Below are positions 54,660 through 63,055 of a stretch of DNA of 64,000 bases, in pieces. Each line of letters begins with the position of its first letter. Within the stretch, counting starts at the first letter, position 1. A program made the position numbers and the translations under genes. The notes beneath the pieces were generated by a model, which did not search any database, was not told where the DNA came from, and saw only the letters and a list, made by a program, of their open reading frames with translations. This stretch comes from Adhaeribacter arboris (GTDB lineage Bacteria > Bacteroidota > Bacteroidia > Cytophagales > Hymenobacteraceae): contig NZ_PYFT01000001.1 in the NCBI RefSeq assembly GCF_003023845.1, positions 496,001 through 560,000 of the forward strand, given 5' to 3'.

Positions 54660-55033
54660 TTAACTTTTATTGCGCATTAGGGCTTTTTCTATCTTGCGGA
54701 TTTCGTTTATCTGGTCTAAATTATGAGAAAGGTAACTGATAGCAATGCGCCAAATGATTTAATATCAACTCCAAAATACGCAAGGCTGATTCTGTTTCTT
54801 AATCTGCACATTTCCTCCCAGGGAGTGTCTGGATAGCTGGTTATTACTTCTTCTGCCAAATTTTTAATCGTTTGGCCTATTGCTTCAAATTTTTTAATTA
54901 CGGCATCCAGAGTTCTGTAATTTCCTTGGAAAGAATTAGCCTCATGTTCTGCTAAGTATTCCTGCAAGCGGAGCATAGAAGTTTGAAGGTCTACCAGATA
55001 TAAAATGTAATTTTTATGTTTAGTCCATGTACT
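54660..55033 (-). pseudogene. Decayed HepT-like (DUF86) toxin gene
   Basis: Reads HKNYILYLVDLQTSMLRLQEYLAEHEANSFQGNYRTLDAVIKKFEAIGQTIKNLAEEV, then WEEMCRLRNRISLAYFGVDIK, a typical HepT/DUF86 line of a nuclease that pairs with MNT antitoxins. Two defects: the RX4HXY motif has Leu for His (RNRISLAY; one base, CTT for CAT), and a base is missing from an A-run at 54758-54760, after which the true frame continues IIWRIAISYLSHNLDQINEI and stops at 54660-54662. No start codon precedes it in frame except ATG 54976. No MNT antitoxin lies nearby. Inactive remnant. Confidence 0.8.
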
Positions 55034-55375
55034 TTACCAGGCTGCTCAACGCTGGATTAGTAACTAAGTCAATCTTTATGTGAAAAACATTTTTCTAGAT
55101 ATTTTTCTCAGGCGAAAAATCCTCGTGCGGGAATGGTAGAATAACCGACCGGAATATGTATGTCACTTTCTTCTGTTTGCTTGTTCTCGGCAAATAAGCC
55201 AAAATAGCCAACTTCCTTTCCTTAAAATTTATCCTTTAGATAAGGTTTGATTTCTTTCGGTTTTGTTTCTCAATCTTTTGCAGTCAAACTAGCATGCCTA
55301 TAAAACTTTTATTTCATTTAACATGATGCCTAGCCGAACAGGTCTGGGCGCTTTTTTAATGCACCCTAGGTGTTG
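55034..55375. other. Intergenic region
   Basis: About 340 bp, no support for a gene. Only short low-complexity T- and C-rich stretches. The plus-strand frame at 55323 is antisense to the Rpn gene's end. Confidence 0.5.
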
Positions 55376-56263
55376 TTACCCCTCGTTTTTCTTTTTCAAC
55401 GTTTCTATCTGCTGTTCTGTCAACCCCGTAGTTTCAGCAATTACCTCAAACGGAATCCCTTTTTTCAGCATGTTTTGGGCAACTTTCTCTATTCCTTTCT
55501 CTATTCCTTTTTCTATTCCCTCTAATAGTCCTTCTTCCCTTGCCGTATCCAGTGAGTTTTTCATGTCCCGGTAATATTTCAAACTATCTTCATAAGAACG
55601 AACCTGTTCCGGCGTGAACCGGGCTATTTCTGCTGTTTCAAAGAGCTTCTCAAAAATACGTTCCCGTAACTTATCGGGTACTTTGTTTAAACGGTTGAGG
55701 TTACGGATCACATACAACCACTTGTCGAATCGGGTGTCCAGTTCCTCAACGGTCTTGTTGAATTTAGGCATTTCAAGGTAAATAAAAGTAAGCTTATCGT
55801 AAAATACTTCTTTGGTTTCCGTATCGGTTAACTTGATGTCGTACCGGAATTTAGCCGGATCATTTTCATCTTCGTCAAAAACGAAGTCCAGCAAGGCTAT
55901 GGTATAAACCGCTTTTAATTCATAGTTCCAGTCGGCCCGTTTAGCTTGTTCTCTTATTGGGAAAGTAGAATAATAAACGGTTCGGTCTTTAAAGAAGTTT
56001 TGTTTGGTTTTTTGTAGTTCCACAATAAACTTCTCGCCTCTTTCATTCTCACAATAAAGGTCGAAAATAGCTTTTCTATCTAATTCGCTGCTTCCTAAAT
56101 GTTCGCTTTTCAGGTACGTTAAATTTTTTATTTCTCCTTGTTCTTCTTTTAAGAGCACGTTTAAGAAGTCAAGAAGCAGGTCTTTGTTCGGTTCTTCCCC
56201 GAACAGTTTCTTAAAACCGTAATCGGTAAATGGATTTATATATCTTTCTGTAAATTCAGTCAT
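55376..56263 (-). CDS. Rpn-family PD-(D/E)XK nuclease/transposase-like protein
   Basis: 295 residues from ATG 56263 (MTEFTERYINPFTDYGFKKLFGEE); the frame also extends to a TTG at 56272. The N-terminal FTDYGFKKLFGEEPNKDLLLDFLNVLL and IFDLYCENERGEKFIVELQKTKQ contain the PD-(D/E)XK core (Asp in FDLYC, Glu-x-Gln in VELQ). Middle region YIYLEMPKFNKT (here FIYLEMPKF). The C-terminus has a 4-residue repeat GIEK three times from 12-base DNA repeats. Rpn proteins stimulate recombination and hydrolyse DNA; some act in phage defence. Confidence 0.92.
   Translation of the reverse strand: MTEFTERYINPFTDYGFKKLFGEEPNKDLLLDFLNVLLKEEQGEIKNLTYLKSEHLGSSELDRKAIFDLYCENERGEKFIVELQKTKQNFFKDRTVYYSTFPIREQAKRADWNYELKAVYTIALLDFVFDEDENDPAKFRYDIKLTDTETKEVFYDKLTFIYLEMPKFNKTVEELDTRFDKWLYVIRNLNRLNKVPDKLRERIFEKLFETAEIARFTPEQVRSYEDSLKYYRDMKNSLDTAREEGLLEGIEKGIEKGIEKVAQNMLKKGIPFEVIAETTGLTEQQIETLKKKNEG
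55487..55522 (-). repeat. 12-bp tandem repeat within the Rpn gene
   Basis: CTCTATTCCTTT, CTCTATTCCTTT, TTCTATTCCCTC on the plus strand, coding for GIEK units near the C-terminus. In-frame, so copy-number change would alter protein length only. Confidence 0.85.
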
Positions 56264-56403
56264 TAAGGACAACTTTTATCCAAAGATACAGGTTTTCTGG
56301 CAGACTGTTTCTGGTTCTCAAATGTGGATTAACGGCCTGGTATAAAAGGCGAACGAGGCATGGTCAAAGTATGGCTTTTATGCCTGGTTAGCTTTTGTGA
56401 TTC

Positions 56404-56985
56404 TTACCACTCCATTACTAGAAGATAGTAAATTGGTACGTACAGTACTGATGCTGCTAAAAAATTAAGAATTGCCCTACCCACAGTTATGTTCTGAACT
56501 ACCGTTAAGTTTTTTACCAAACGTACAAGCGTCCAAATAGCCAAGATTCCAATTGCAATCTTCAACACAGGCATTATTACAATGAGAGCTATCATGTTTT
56601 CTTGAATGATACTACTTTCGAAAAAGTGGGCAATTGTCAAATATAAGACTATCAGAGCAACAGTATACAAATGAGGCAAGTATGCAAGACTAAAAGCTTT
56701 CAAGATATTTTTATAGGAACCTTCTGTATTAAAGAATTTGCCTGTGAGCTTAACAAAATAGCACATGATAAAATTAGACACACAACCATACAGAAAACCA
56801 ATAACTATAAGCGATATGATAAGTGGCGGCAAGTCAATTTTTAAGGCAAGAAAATAGTCTTGCTTTAAGGTAAAGTAGGCGAATACACCTTGCAAGGTGA
56901 AGAACCATATTGTCTTTCCCCAACGGACATTTTCTTGAAGTGCTTCTTCAATACTTATATTTGAATTATCTACAATTTGACTCAT
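56404..56985 (-). CDS. Yip1-like membrane protein
   Basis: 193 residues from ATG 56985 (MSQIVDNSN); the longer frame starts at TTG 57003. Five hydrophobic segments (TIWFFTLQGVFAYFTL, LIISLIVIGFLYGCVSNFIMCYF, LYTVALIVLYLTIAHFF, MIALIVIMPVLKIAIGILAIW, AILNFLAASVLYVPIYYLLV). The pattern FFNTEGSYKNILKAFSLAYLPHL, with a soluble N-terminus and a Tyr/Pro-containing third loop, fits the broad Yip1 group. Function unknown. Divergently or separately expressed from hemL, which ends 30 bp on the other side. Confidence 0.65.
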   Translation of the reverse strand: MSQIVDNSNISIEEALQENVRWGKTIWFFTLQGVFAYFTLKQDYFLALKIDLPPLIISLIVIGFLYGCVSNFIMCYFVKLTGKFFNTEGSYKNILKAFSLAYLPHLYTVALIVLYLTIAHFFESSIIQENMIALIVIMPVLKIAIGILAIWTLVRLVKNLTVVQNITVGRAILNFLAASVLYVPIYYLLVMEW

Positions 56986-57032
56986 TAAATTATTAGATAT
57001 CAACGTTAACTTCTAGATAAATGGAATAACTG

Positions 57033-58328
57033 CTAAGCTAATTGGTGAATTACCTGGAGAGCAGCTAAATTAGCCGCAATGTATTGATCGGCCAGTTTAT
57101 CCGTTAAGGCGATGGATACAAACAAAGATTCGAATTGGGAAGGTGCCAGGTAAATGCCTTGACGCAGCATACTGTTAAAATATTGCCCAAACAAAGCCAA
57201 GTCGGATTGTTTCGCCGATTCAAAATCGGTAACCGGGTCGGGCGTAAAGAAAATGCTGAACATGGAACCTACCCGGTTGATGGTATAAGCTAAATTTAGT
57301 TTCGCCAGATTAGCCTGCATGCCTTCTACCAGTTTGCTCGTCAGGTTCTCCAAATAAGCGTAAACTTCGGGATGTTCGTTTAAATACGTGAGCATGGCAA
57401 AACCAGCCGCCATGGCAATTGGATTACCCGAAAGAGTTCCCGCCTGGTACACCGGCCCGGCCGGAGCTACGCAGTCCATAATTTCTTTTTTTCCACCGTA
57501 TGCCCCAACGGGCATGCCGCCGCCAATTATCTTCCCTAAAGTAGTCATATCCGGCAGTACGTTGTACAACTCCTGGGCGCCCCCTTTGGCTAACCGGAAC
57601 CCGGTCATTACTTCGTCAAAAATTAAAACTATATTTTGCTGGGTACATAGGTCGCGCAAACCTTGTAGAAAACCTTTAACCGGCGGTACCAGGCCCATAT
57701 TGCCGACCACCGGTTCCAGAATAATAGCAGCAATCTGACCGGCATTGGCTTCAACAGCAACTTTTACGGCTGCCAGGTTATTAAATGGTACAGTTATCGT
57801 ATCCTGCGCCACGCCTTTGGTAACGCCCGGGCTATCCGGCACACCCAAGGTAATTGCGCCGCTGCCCGCCGAAATCAAAAAAGAATCGCCGTGGCCGTGG
57901 TAGCAACCTTCAAACTTGATAATTTTATCTTTGCCGGTAAACCCGCGAGCTACCCGGATTGCCGACATAGTTGCTTCGGTACCAGAATTTACCATGCGCA
58001 CTTTCTCTAACGAAGGTACCATTTGAACAATCAATTCCGCCATCTCTACTTCGCGGCGGGTAGGAGCACCAAACGAAAAAGATTTACCTAAAGCATCTTG
58101 TACGGCTTTCTCTACCGTTTCACAGGCATGGCCCAGAATCATCGGACCCCAGGAATTAATAAAATCCAGGTATTGGTTGCCATCTTCATCAAAAAGATAA
58201 GGGCCTTTGGCGGAGGCCATAAATAGGGGGTTGCCTCCCACGGCTTTGAAAGCCCGCACCGGCGAATTAACCCCACCCGGAATTACTTGCTGAGCCCGCT
58301 GAAATAAATTTGAACTTTTCTGAATCAT
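57033..58328 (-). CDS. hemL: Glutamate-1-semialdehyde 2,1-aminomutase
   Basis: PLP enzyme of the C5 heme pathway that makes 5-aminolevulinate. 431 residues, normal length. Starts SNLFQRAQQVIPGGVNSPVRAFKAVGG. The PLP Lys is in TTLGKIIGGGMPVGAYGGKKEIMD (near residue 266) and the signature EPVVGNMGLVPP and SGTEATMSAIR are intact. It lies 28 bases downstream of an LpoA-like gene in the same direction. The organism therefore uses the C5 route. Confidence 0.97.
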   Translation of the reverse strand: MIQKSSNLFQRAQQVIPGGVNSPVRAFKAVGGNPLFMASAKGPYLFDEDGNQYLDFINSWGPMILGHACETVEKAVQDALGKSFSFGAPTRREVEMAELIVQMVPSLEKVRMVNSGTEATMSAIRVARGFTGKDKIIKFEGCYHGHGDSFLISAGSGAITLGVPDSPGVTKGVAQDTITVPFNNLAAVKVAVEANAGQIAAIILEPVVGNMGLVPPVKGFLQGLRDLCTQQNIVLIFDEVMTGFRLAKGGAQELYNVLPDMTTLGKIIGGGMPVGAYGGKKEIMDCVAPAGPVYQAGTLSGNPIAMAAGFAMLTYLNEHPEVYAYLENLTSKLVEGMQANLAKLNLAYTINRVGSMFSIFFTPDPVTDFESAKQSDLALFGQYFNSMLRQGIYLAPSQFESLFVSIALTDKLADQYIAANLAALQVIHQLA

Positions 58329-58356
58329 GAGAAATGCTTTTGCACTATTTTTCTAT

Positions 58357-60048
58357 TTATCGGAAAATGGGATTAACCACGTTTAGCTGCAGGTTCTCCA
58401 TTTTTAATAAGGGCACGTATTGGTTGTCCTGAGCCCCTGCGTATCCTATCCCCTGAAATACAACGCCCGAAACAGGTCCTTCGTTCTGCAAACCACTGTT
58501 AAATTGACGGCCATACTTCTGTAGTATTTGTCCAAAATAATACAGCATTTCGAAGCCGGAGTAAGCATAAATGGAAGGCGGCACGTTAAACCGCGCCGCG
58601 TACTTACGCCGGAATTGCTGCGGCCCGGGAAGAGTATTATCAATAAATTTAGGATAGATAAAATAAATATTACGATTATCGAATTGATTTAAGGATATCT
58701 GATTCACGTTTAACCAGGAAGGATAGGTAATAACAGGAATGGTAGCATCCGTGAGGGCTAATTGGCTTAGAGTGGATATGGCTACCGAAGGCGTATTCGA
58801 TAACAGCAGCAAATGTCCGATTGTGGTTAAATCAATAGCAGATAGCAGGGTAGCCGCCGAGGTAATTTTAGGATTAAATCTCTTATACAGTGTAATTTTT
58901 CCGCCCAACCGCTCAAACTCGCGTTTATAGGCATTGGCAAAAGATGTATCTTCTTTAGTTGTTTCGGCCAGAATAATGGTGTTTTTAACCGGAAAATTCT
59001 GGTAAGCAAAAGCGGCACTTTGCCTGGCCCGAGTAGTAACCGAAGATTCAAATAAATACAAGTTAGGACTGGTTTTAACCAAACTTAAATCTTCGGAAAG
59101 AGGGTTAATGCTATTAAGATTATGCTGCCGGGTAAACTGAGAGATAATTTTGTTAGCTGATTTATAAACCGGACCCACAATTAAATCCATGCTGGCCAAC
59201 TCGGGCATTTGCAGAGTAGCTTTTATTTTGTTGGTATCGGCGGGAGCGTCGTAGGTAAATAAATTAAGCTGAATTTGCTGTATGGCTAAAGAATCTTGAG
59301 CCAAGAGCATGCCGGCGTAAAAATCAGTAACAAATTGGTTCCGACGCGCTTTTGCTTCCGCTTCAGTTTGCGGAAAGGGTAGAAGCACAGCTACATTAAA
59401 ATTATTTTTTTTAGCGCCAACCAGACTATTTGGGTCGAATTTACTTTTATCCAGCTTAAACTTTTTTACCAGATTTTCCAGAGTTTCTTTATCTGCAGCG
59501 GTATACCAACCGGCTATTAGCTTGTTCGCATACACCTGGGCGAGTACTTTATCGTCGTTGTACTTATTCAATAAATTTTGAAGCATAGTTTTATCTGAAA
59601 TTTGATTCAGATAATTGTATTCCATGGCAGTAGCATCCGTCGTTAAACTTTTTTCTTTAATGCTTTCCAGAATAGAAAGGGCCCGTTCGTAATCTTTCTG
59701 TTCAAAAGCAATGTTGGCCTCTAGAAATATTGCTTCGGCTAAGTTAGGCCAGGAGGAATAAGCATTTTTGAGCAAATTTAATTTTTGACTAGCTTCCGGG
59801 TATTGTTTTGCTTTAACCGCTGCTACAGCATATAAGTACATCGCCCCGGGCGAGTAAGCCGGCTGATTCGCGGTAATCAGCGGCTGCAACTCTTTCATGG
59901 CCAATTGGTATTTATTAGCCGTTAGTAGTTGTTTCGCGTTTTCGTATTTAGTACCCAAATCGGCAGCCGTTTGGGCTTGTACGGGGAGCAAACTGGTAAA
60001 TAGCAGCAGCCAAAAAGCCTGAAAGGTATATCGGCAGAGTTTATTCAT
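58357..60048 (-). CDS. TPR plus periplasmic-binding-fold protein (LpoA/LppC-like)
   Basis: 563-residue exported protein with signal MNKLCRYTFQAFWLLLFTSLLPVQAQ. The N-terminal TPR-like helices (about 30-210: LLTANKYQLAMKELQPLI, AVKAKQYPEASQKL, AFEQKDYERALSILESI) precede a type-1 periplasmic binding-protein fold (about 225-540: NVAVLLPFPQTEAEAKARRNQFVTDFYAGMLLAQDSL, VGPVYKSANKIISQF). This is the layout of LpoA/LppC penicillin-binding-protein activators, or of amino-acid-type ABC binding proteins. No lipobox is obvious. Upstream of hemL in the same operon direction. Confidence 0.78.
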   Translation of the reverse strand: MNKLCRYTFQAFWLLLFTSLLPVQAQTAADLGTKYENAKQLLTANKYQLAMKELQPLITANQPAYSPGAMYLYAVAAVKAKQYPEASQKLNLLKNAYSSWPNLAEAIFLEANIAFEQKDYERALSILESIKEKSLTTDATAMEYNYLNQISDKTMLQNLLNKYNDDKVLAQVYANKLIAGWYTAADKETLENLVKKFKLDKSKFDPNSLVGAKKNNFNVAVLLPFPQTEAEAKARRNQFVTDFYAGMLLAQDSLAIQQIQLNLFTYDAPADTNKIKATLQMPELASMDLIVGPVYKSANKIISQFTRQHNLNSINPLSEDLSLVKTSPNLYLFESSVTTRARQSAAFAYQNFPVKNTIILAETTKEDTSFANAYKREFERLGGKITLYKRFNPKITSAATLLSAIDLTTIGHLLLLSNTPSVAISTLSQLALTDATIPVITYPSWLNVNQISLNQFDNRNIYFIYPKFIDNTLPGPQQFRRKYAARFNVPPSIYAYSGFEMLYYFGQILQKYGRQFNSGLQNEGPVSGVVFQGIGYAGAQDNQYVPLLKMENLQLNVVNPIFR

Positions 60049-60237
60049 GTAGAATCTTTAAAATGAAGCGTTAGGTATAATTAGGTACGTAACAGAAGTT
60101 CAACTACTGGTTCAAAATAGTTAGCCCAAAAAAGCGTACGACTCCCGTTAGGTACAAACTGGCGAATATAAATGACGCTAGTTACGCTTCGCTAAACTGC
60201 GCCAGGGATAAGATGATTTCAATCAGCCTGTTTCTTT

Positions 60238-60288
60238 TGGCCTTTCATCAGACAAGTTGTAGGTTACAACTTGTCTGATGAAAGGCCA
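60238..60288. repeat. 51-bp near-perfect palindrome
   Basis: Arms 60238-60261 and 60265-60288 (TGGCCTTTCATCAGACAAG continuing to TTGTA, and its exact complement) flank GGT. It lies between guaA and the LpoA-like gene, 20 bases after the guaA stop. There is no T-run beside it, so it is not a classical terminator. Confidence 0.85.
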
Positions 60289-60307
60289 ATTTTCAACCCT
60301 GCAACTC

Positions 60308-61837
60308 TTATTCCCATTCAATAGTGGCCGGCGGTTTAGAGCTAATATCGTACACCACACGATTCACGCCTTTTACTTTGTTAATAATTTCGTTTGATAC
60401 GTTAGCTAAAAATTCATACGGTAAGTGAGCCCAATCGGCCGTCATGCCATCTACGCTGGTAACGGCCCGTAAAGCTACCACGTTTTCGTAAGTACGTTCG
60501 TCGCCCATTACGCCCACGCTTTGCACCGGTAAAAGCATCGCCCCAGCTTGCCATACTTCGTTATACAAACCGCTTGTACGCAAGCTTTGAATAAAAATAT
60601 GATCTACTTGTTGTAAAATATGTACTTTCTGGGGGGTGATGTCGCCAATTATCCGGATAGCCAAACCTGGGCCGGGGAACGGGTGGCGGCTCAGAATTAA
60701 GTCGTCGATGTTTAAAGTTTTTCCTACCAGCCGAACTTCATCTTTAAACAAAGCTTTCAGCGGTTCCACAACTTTCAATTTCATGTAGTCGGGCAATCCA
60801 CCAACATTATGATGCGATTTAATCGTAACTGACGGGCCTTTCACCGACACAGATTCAATTACATCGGGATAAATTGTACCCTGCGCCAACCATTTTACGT
60901 CTTCAATCTGATGCGCTTCTTCGTCGAAAACCTCGATAAATACCCGGCCAATGGCTTTACGTTTTAGTTCGGGATCGGTCAGTCCGGTCAGAGCGGAATA
61001 AAAGTTAGCTTTGGCATCTACCCCTTTTACGTTTAAACCCATGTGCTGGTACGAGTCGAGCACACTTTGAAATTCGTTTTGCCTGAGTAAACCATTATCC
61101 ACAAAAATACAGTACAAGTTCTTACCAATGGCCTGGTGAATCAGCATGGCCGCCACCGATGAATCTACCCCGCCCGATAATCCTAAGACTACTTTATCGT
61201 TCCCAATTAAATCGCGCAATTCCTGTACGGTAGTTTCAATAAACTGGTCCGGGGTCCAGTCTTGCTGACAACCGCAGATGTGCACCACAAAATTACGCAG
61301 CACGGTTTTGCCTTCGGTAGTATGCGTTACCTCCGGGTGGAACTGAATTCCATAGGTTTCCTGGTTAGCAATTTTATAAGCGGCAACCGCTACGGTATCG
61401 GTGGAAGCTAAAATTTCAAAATTTTCCGGAATATGCTTGATCGTATCGCCGTGCGACATCCAAACCTGAGTGCCGATGGTAATTTCTTTTAATAAACGGT
61501 TCGTGGCGTGTACTTCGCTGAGGCGGGCCCGGCCATATTCGCGAATAGTAGAAGCTATAACCTCCCCGCCATTTTCGTAGGCCATTAATTGAGCGCCGTA
61601 ACATACCCCCAGAACCGGAACAGAACCTAAATACAGATCTAAATTAGGATTAGGATGATCCTCGTCGCGTACCGAACAAGGACTTCCGGACAAGATTACG
61701 CCTTTGATATCTGGCGTTAAGGCGGGCACTTTATTAAAGGGGTGAATTTCGCAGTAAACGTTGAGTTCGCGTACCCGGCGGGCAATTAACTGGGTATATT
61801 GCGAACCAAAATCGAGAATGAGAATTTTTTCTGGCAT
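60308..61837 (-). CDS. guaA: GMP synthase (glutamine-hydrolysing)
   Basis: Converts XMP, ATP and glutamine to GMP. 509 residues from [15 protein letters not shown] (ATG 61837); the longer frame adds a non-homologous 16 codons. The N-terminal class I glutaminase has GVCYGAQ (Cys79) and the His/Glu of FHPEVTHT. The ATP-pyrophosphatase P-loop is [10 protein letters not shown] (about 228-237), and the C-terminal dimerisation domain ends [11 protein letters not shown], the conserved ending. Essential purine gene; a palindrome follows its stop. Confidence 0.97.
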   Translation of the reverse strand: MPEKILILDFGSQYTQLIARRVRELNVYCEIHPFNKVPALTPDIKGVILSGSPCSVRDEDHPNPNLDLYLGSVPVLGVCYGAQLMAYENGGEVIASTIREYGRARLSEVHATNRLLKEITIGTQVWMSHGDTIKHIPENFEILASTDTVAVAAYKIANQETYGIQFHPEVTHTTEGKTVLRNFVVHICGCQQDWTPDQFIETTVQELRDLIGNDKVVLGLSGGVDSSVAAMLIHQAIGKNLYCIFVDNGLLRQNEFQSVLDSYQHMGLNVKGVDAKANFYSALTGLTDPELKRKAIGRVFIEVFDEEAHQIEDVKWLAQGTIYPDVIESVSVKGPSVTIKSHHNVGGLPDYMKLKVVEPLKALFKDEVRLVGKTLNIDDLILSRHPFPGPGLAIRIIGDITPQKVHILQQVDHIFIQSLRTSGLYNEVWQAGAMLLPVQSVGVMGDERTYENVVALRAVTSVDGMTADWAHLPYEFLANVSNEIINKVKGVNRVVYDISSKPPATIEWE

Positions 61838-61928
61838 GCGCAAAAGTAAGGAAAAATGTTTTAATCTAAATCCTGGATTTTGCACGGTTGAGAATCAGCC
61901 TGCATTTTATTTAGTCGGGAAACATAGC

Positions 61929-61970
61929 AAAAAAGGCCCCGATTCTTTTAATGGAACCGAGACCTTTTTA
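61929..61970 (-). terminator. Probable terminator of csbD
   Basis: AAAAAAGGCCCCGATTC and GAACCGAGACCTTTTTA form an imperfect stem, just after the csbD stop in minus-strand direction and before the guaA start. A T-run follows on the minus strand. Confidence 0.6.
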
Positions 61971-61989
61971 GCTATTCTAATCGGGGTGC

Positions 61990-62202
61990 TTATAAACGGG
62001 CCATCCAGTTTTTTACATCTTGGGCCGCTTTACCAATTTTATCGCCGATTTTACCGAACCATTCCTCCTGGGTGCCTTCGGCGTATTCTAAATCATCATC
62101 GGTTAAGTGTCCGTACTCCTGGCGGATTTTTCCTTTTGTTTCCGTCCAGTTACTGCGGGCTCTCAGCTCAGCAGCATCGTTATCAAAATCATTATAGGCC
62201 AT
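61990..62202 (-). CDS. CsbD-family stress protein
   Basis: Small soluble protein of 70 residues. The motif SNWTETKGKIRQEYGHLTDDDLEYAEGTQEEWFGKIGDKIGKA is the CsbD/YjbJ family signature. CsbD proteins are induced by general stress in other bacteria, function unresolved. It has its own likely terminator and stands alone between guaA and the divergent FMN reductase. Confidence 0.9.
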   Translation of the reverse strand: MAYNDFDNDAAELRARSNWTETKGKIRQEYGHLTDDDLEYAEGTQEEWFGKIGDKIGKAAQDVKNWMARL

Positions 62203-62447
62203 AGTTTTTTAGTTTAGGTTAAAAATAGAGCTATGTTATTGTTAACGTTACGCAGCCTATTTAGTTTATTTAAAATAAAATGCTTTAATTGTCAGAACTG
62301 TAAATGGCTTCCATTTAATTACTTTGTTCATTCTGGATTAATTAGAAAGTAAAATGATAGAAAGCTGAAAATGTTATTAGTAAACTTATCTTATTTTAAA
62401 GTAAGCTCTGTAGATTTTAAGAGAGAGATTCCTTTAATCTAGCTGTT

Positions 62448-62987
62448 ATGAAAATTCTTGGTATTTCGGGTAGTCTTAAAACCACTTCTAAAAATTCTGT
62501 ATTGGTACGGGCAATTCAAACCTTTATACCAACTAATTGGCATTATACTATTTACAACGGACTTGATGATTTGCCCCATTTTAGCCCAGAACGGGATATT
62601 GATCCGGCTCCAGAAGCGGTACAAAAATTACGTTCCTTGCTACAGACAGCCGATGCAGTTTTGATTTGTACGCCGGAATATGCCCATGGTATGCCGGGCT
62701 CCTTAAAAAATGCTTTGGACTGGACAGTTTCATCCGGCGAATTTGTTAATAAACCGGTAGCGGCGCTTAGTGCTTCGCCTTCGATGATGGGAGGGGATAA
62801 AGCGCACGCCGGTTTGGTACAAACCCTTACGGTATTATCCGCCATTATCCCCGAAGAAGCTAAAATTATTATTCCTGGTATTCCCCAAAAGCTGGATAGC
62901 AATGGCGAGTTAATGGATGGAACTACTATTCAGCGGGTTAAACAAATGCTGGAAGTTTTAGCCGAAACAGTGGTAAAGGGCAATTAA
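62448..62987 (+). CDS. NADPH-dependent FMN reductase family protein
   Basis: 179-residue flavodoxin-fold protein. Starts MKILGISGSLKTTSKNSVLVRAI with the phosphate-binding GSLKTTSKN, followed by FMN-contact motifs VLICTPEYAHGMPGSLKNALDW and ALSASPSMMGGDKAH. The family reduces FMN, quinones, azo dyes or chromate; the physiological acceptor is unknown. A TTG/ATG alternative is unlikely. Single gene with an upstream gap. Confidence 0.9.
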   Translation: MKILGISGSLKTTSKNSVLVRAIQTFIPTNWHYTIYNGLDDLPHFSPERDIDPAPEAVQKLRSLLQTADAVLICTPEYAHGMPGSLKNALDWTVSSGEFVNKPVAALSASPSMMGGDKAHAGLVQTLTVLSAIIPEEAKIIIPGIPQKLDSNGELMDGTTIQRVKQMLEVLAETVVKGN

Positions 62988-63055
62988 AAAAGAAAATAAC
63001 TTTTTAAGGAAGTATTTAAAATAAGTTTTATCGGACCTACAACTAAATAGATTTT

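Noticed and set aside
60238-60288. Rho-independent terminator
   Set aside because: Stem is excellent but no T-run follows in either direction, so I call it a palindrome only.
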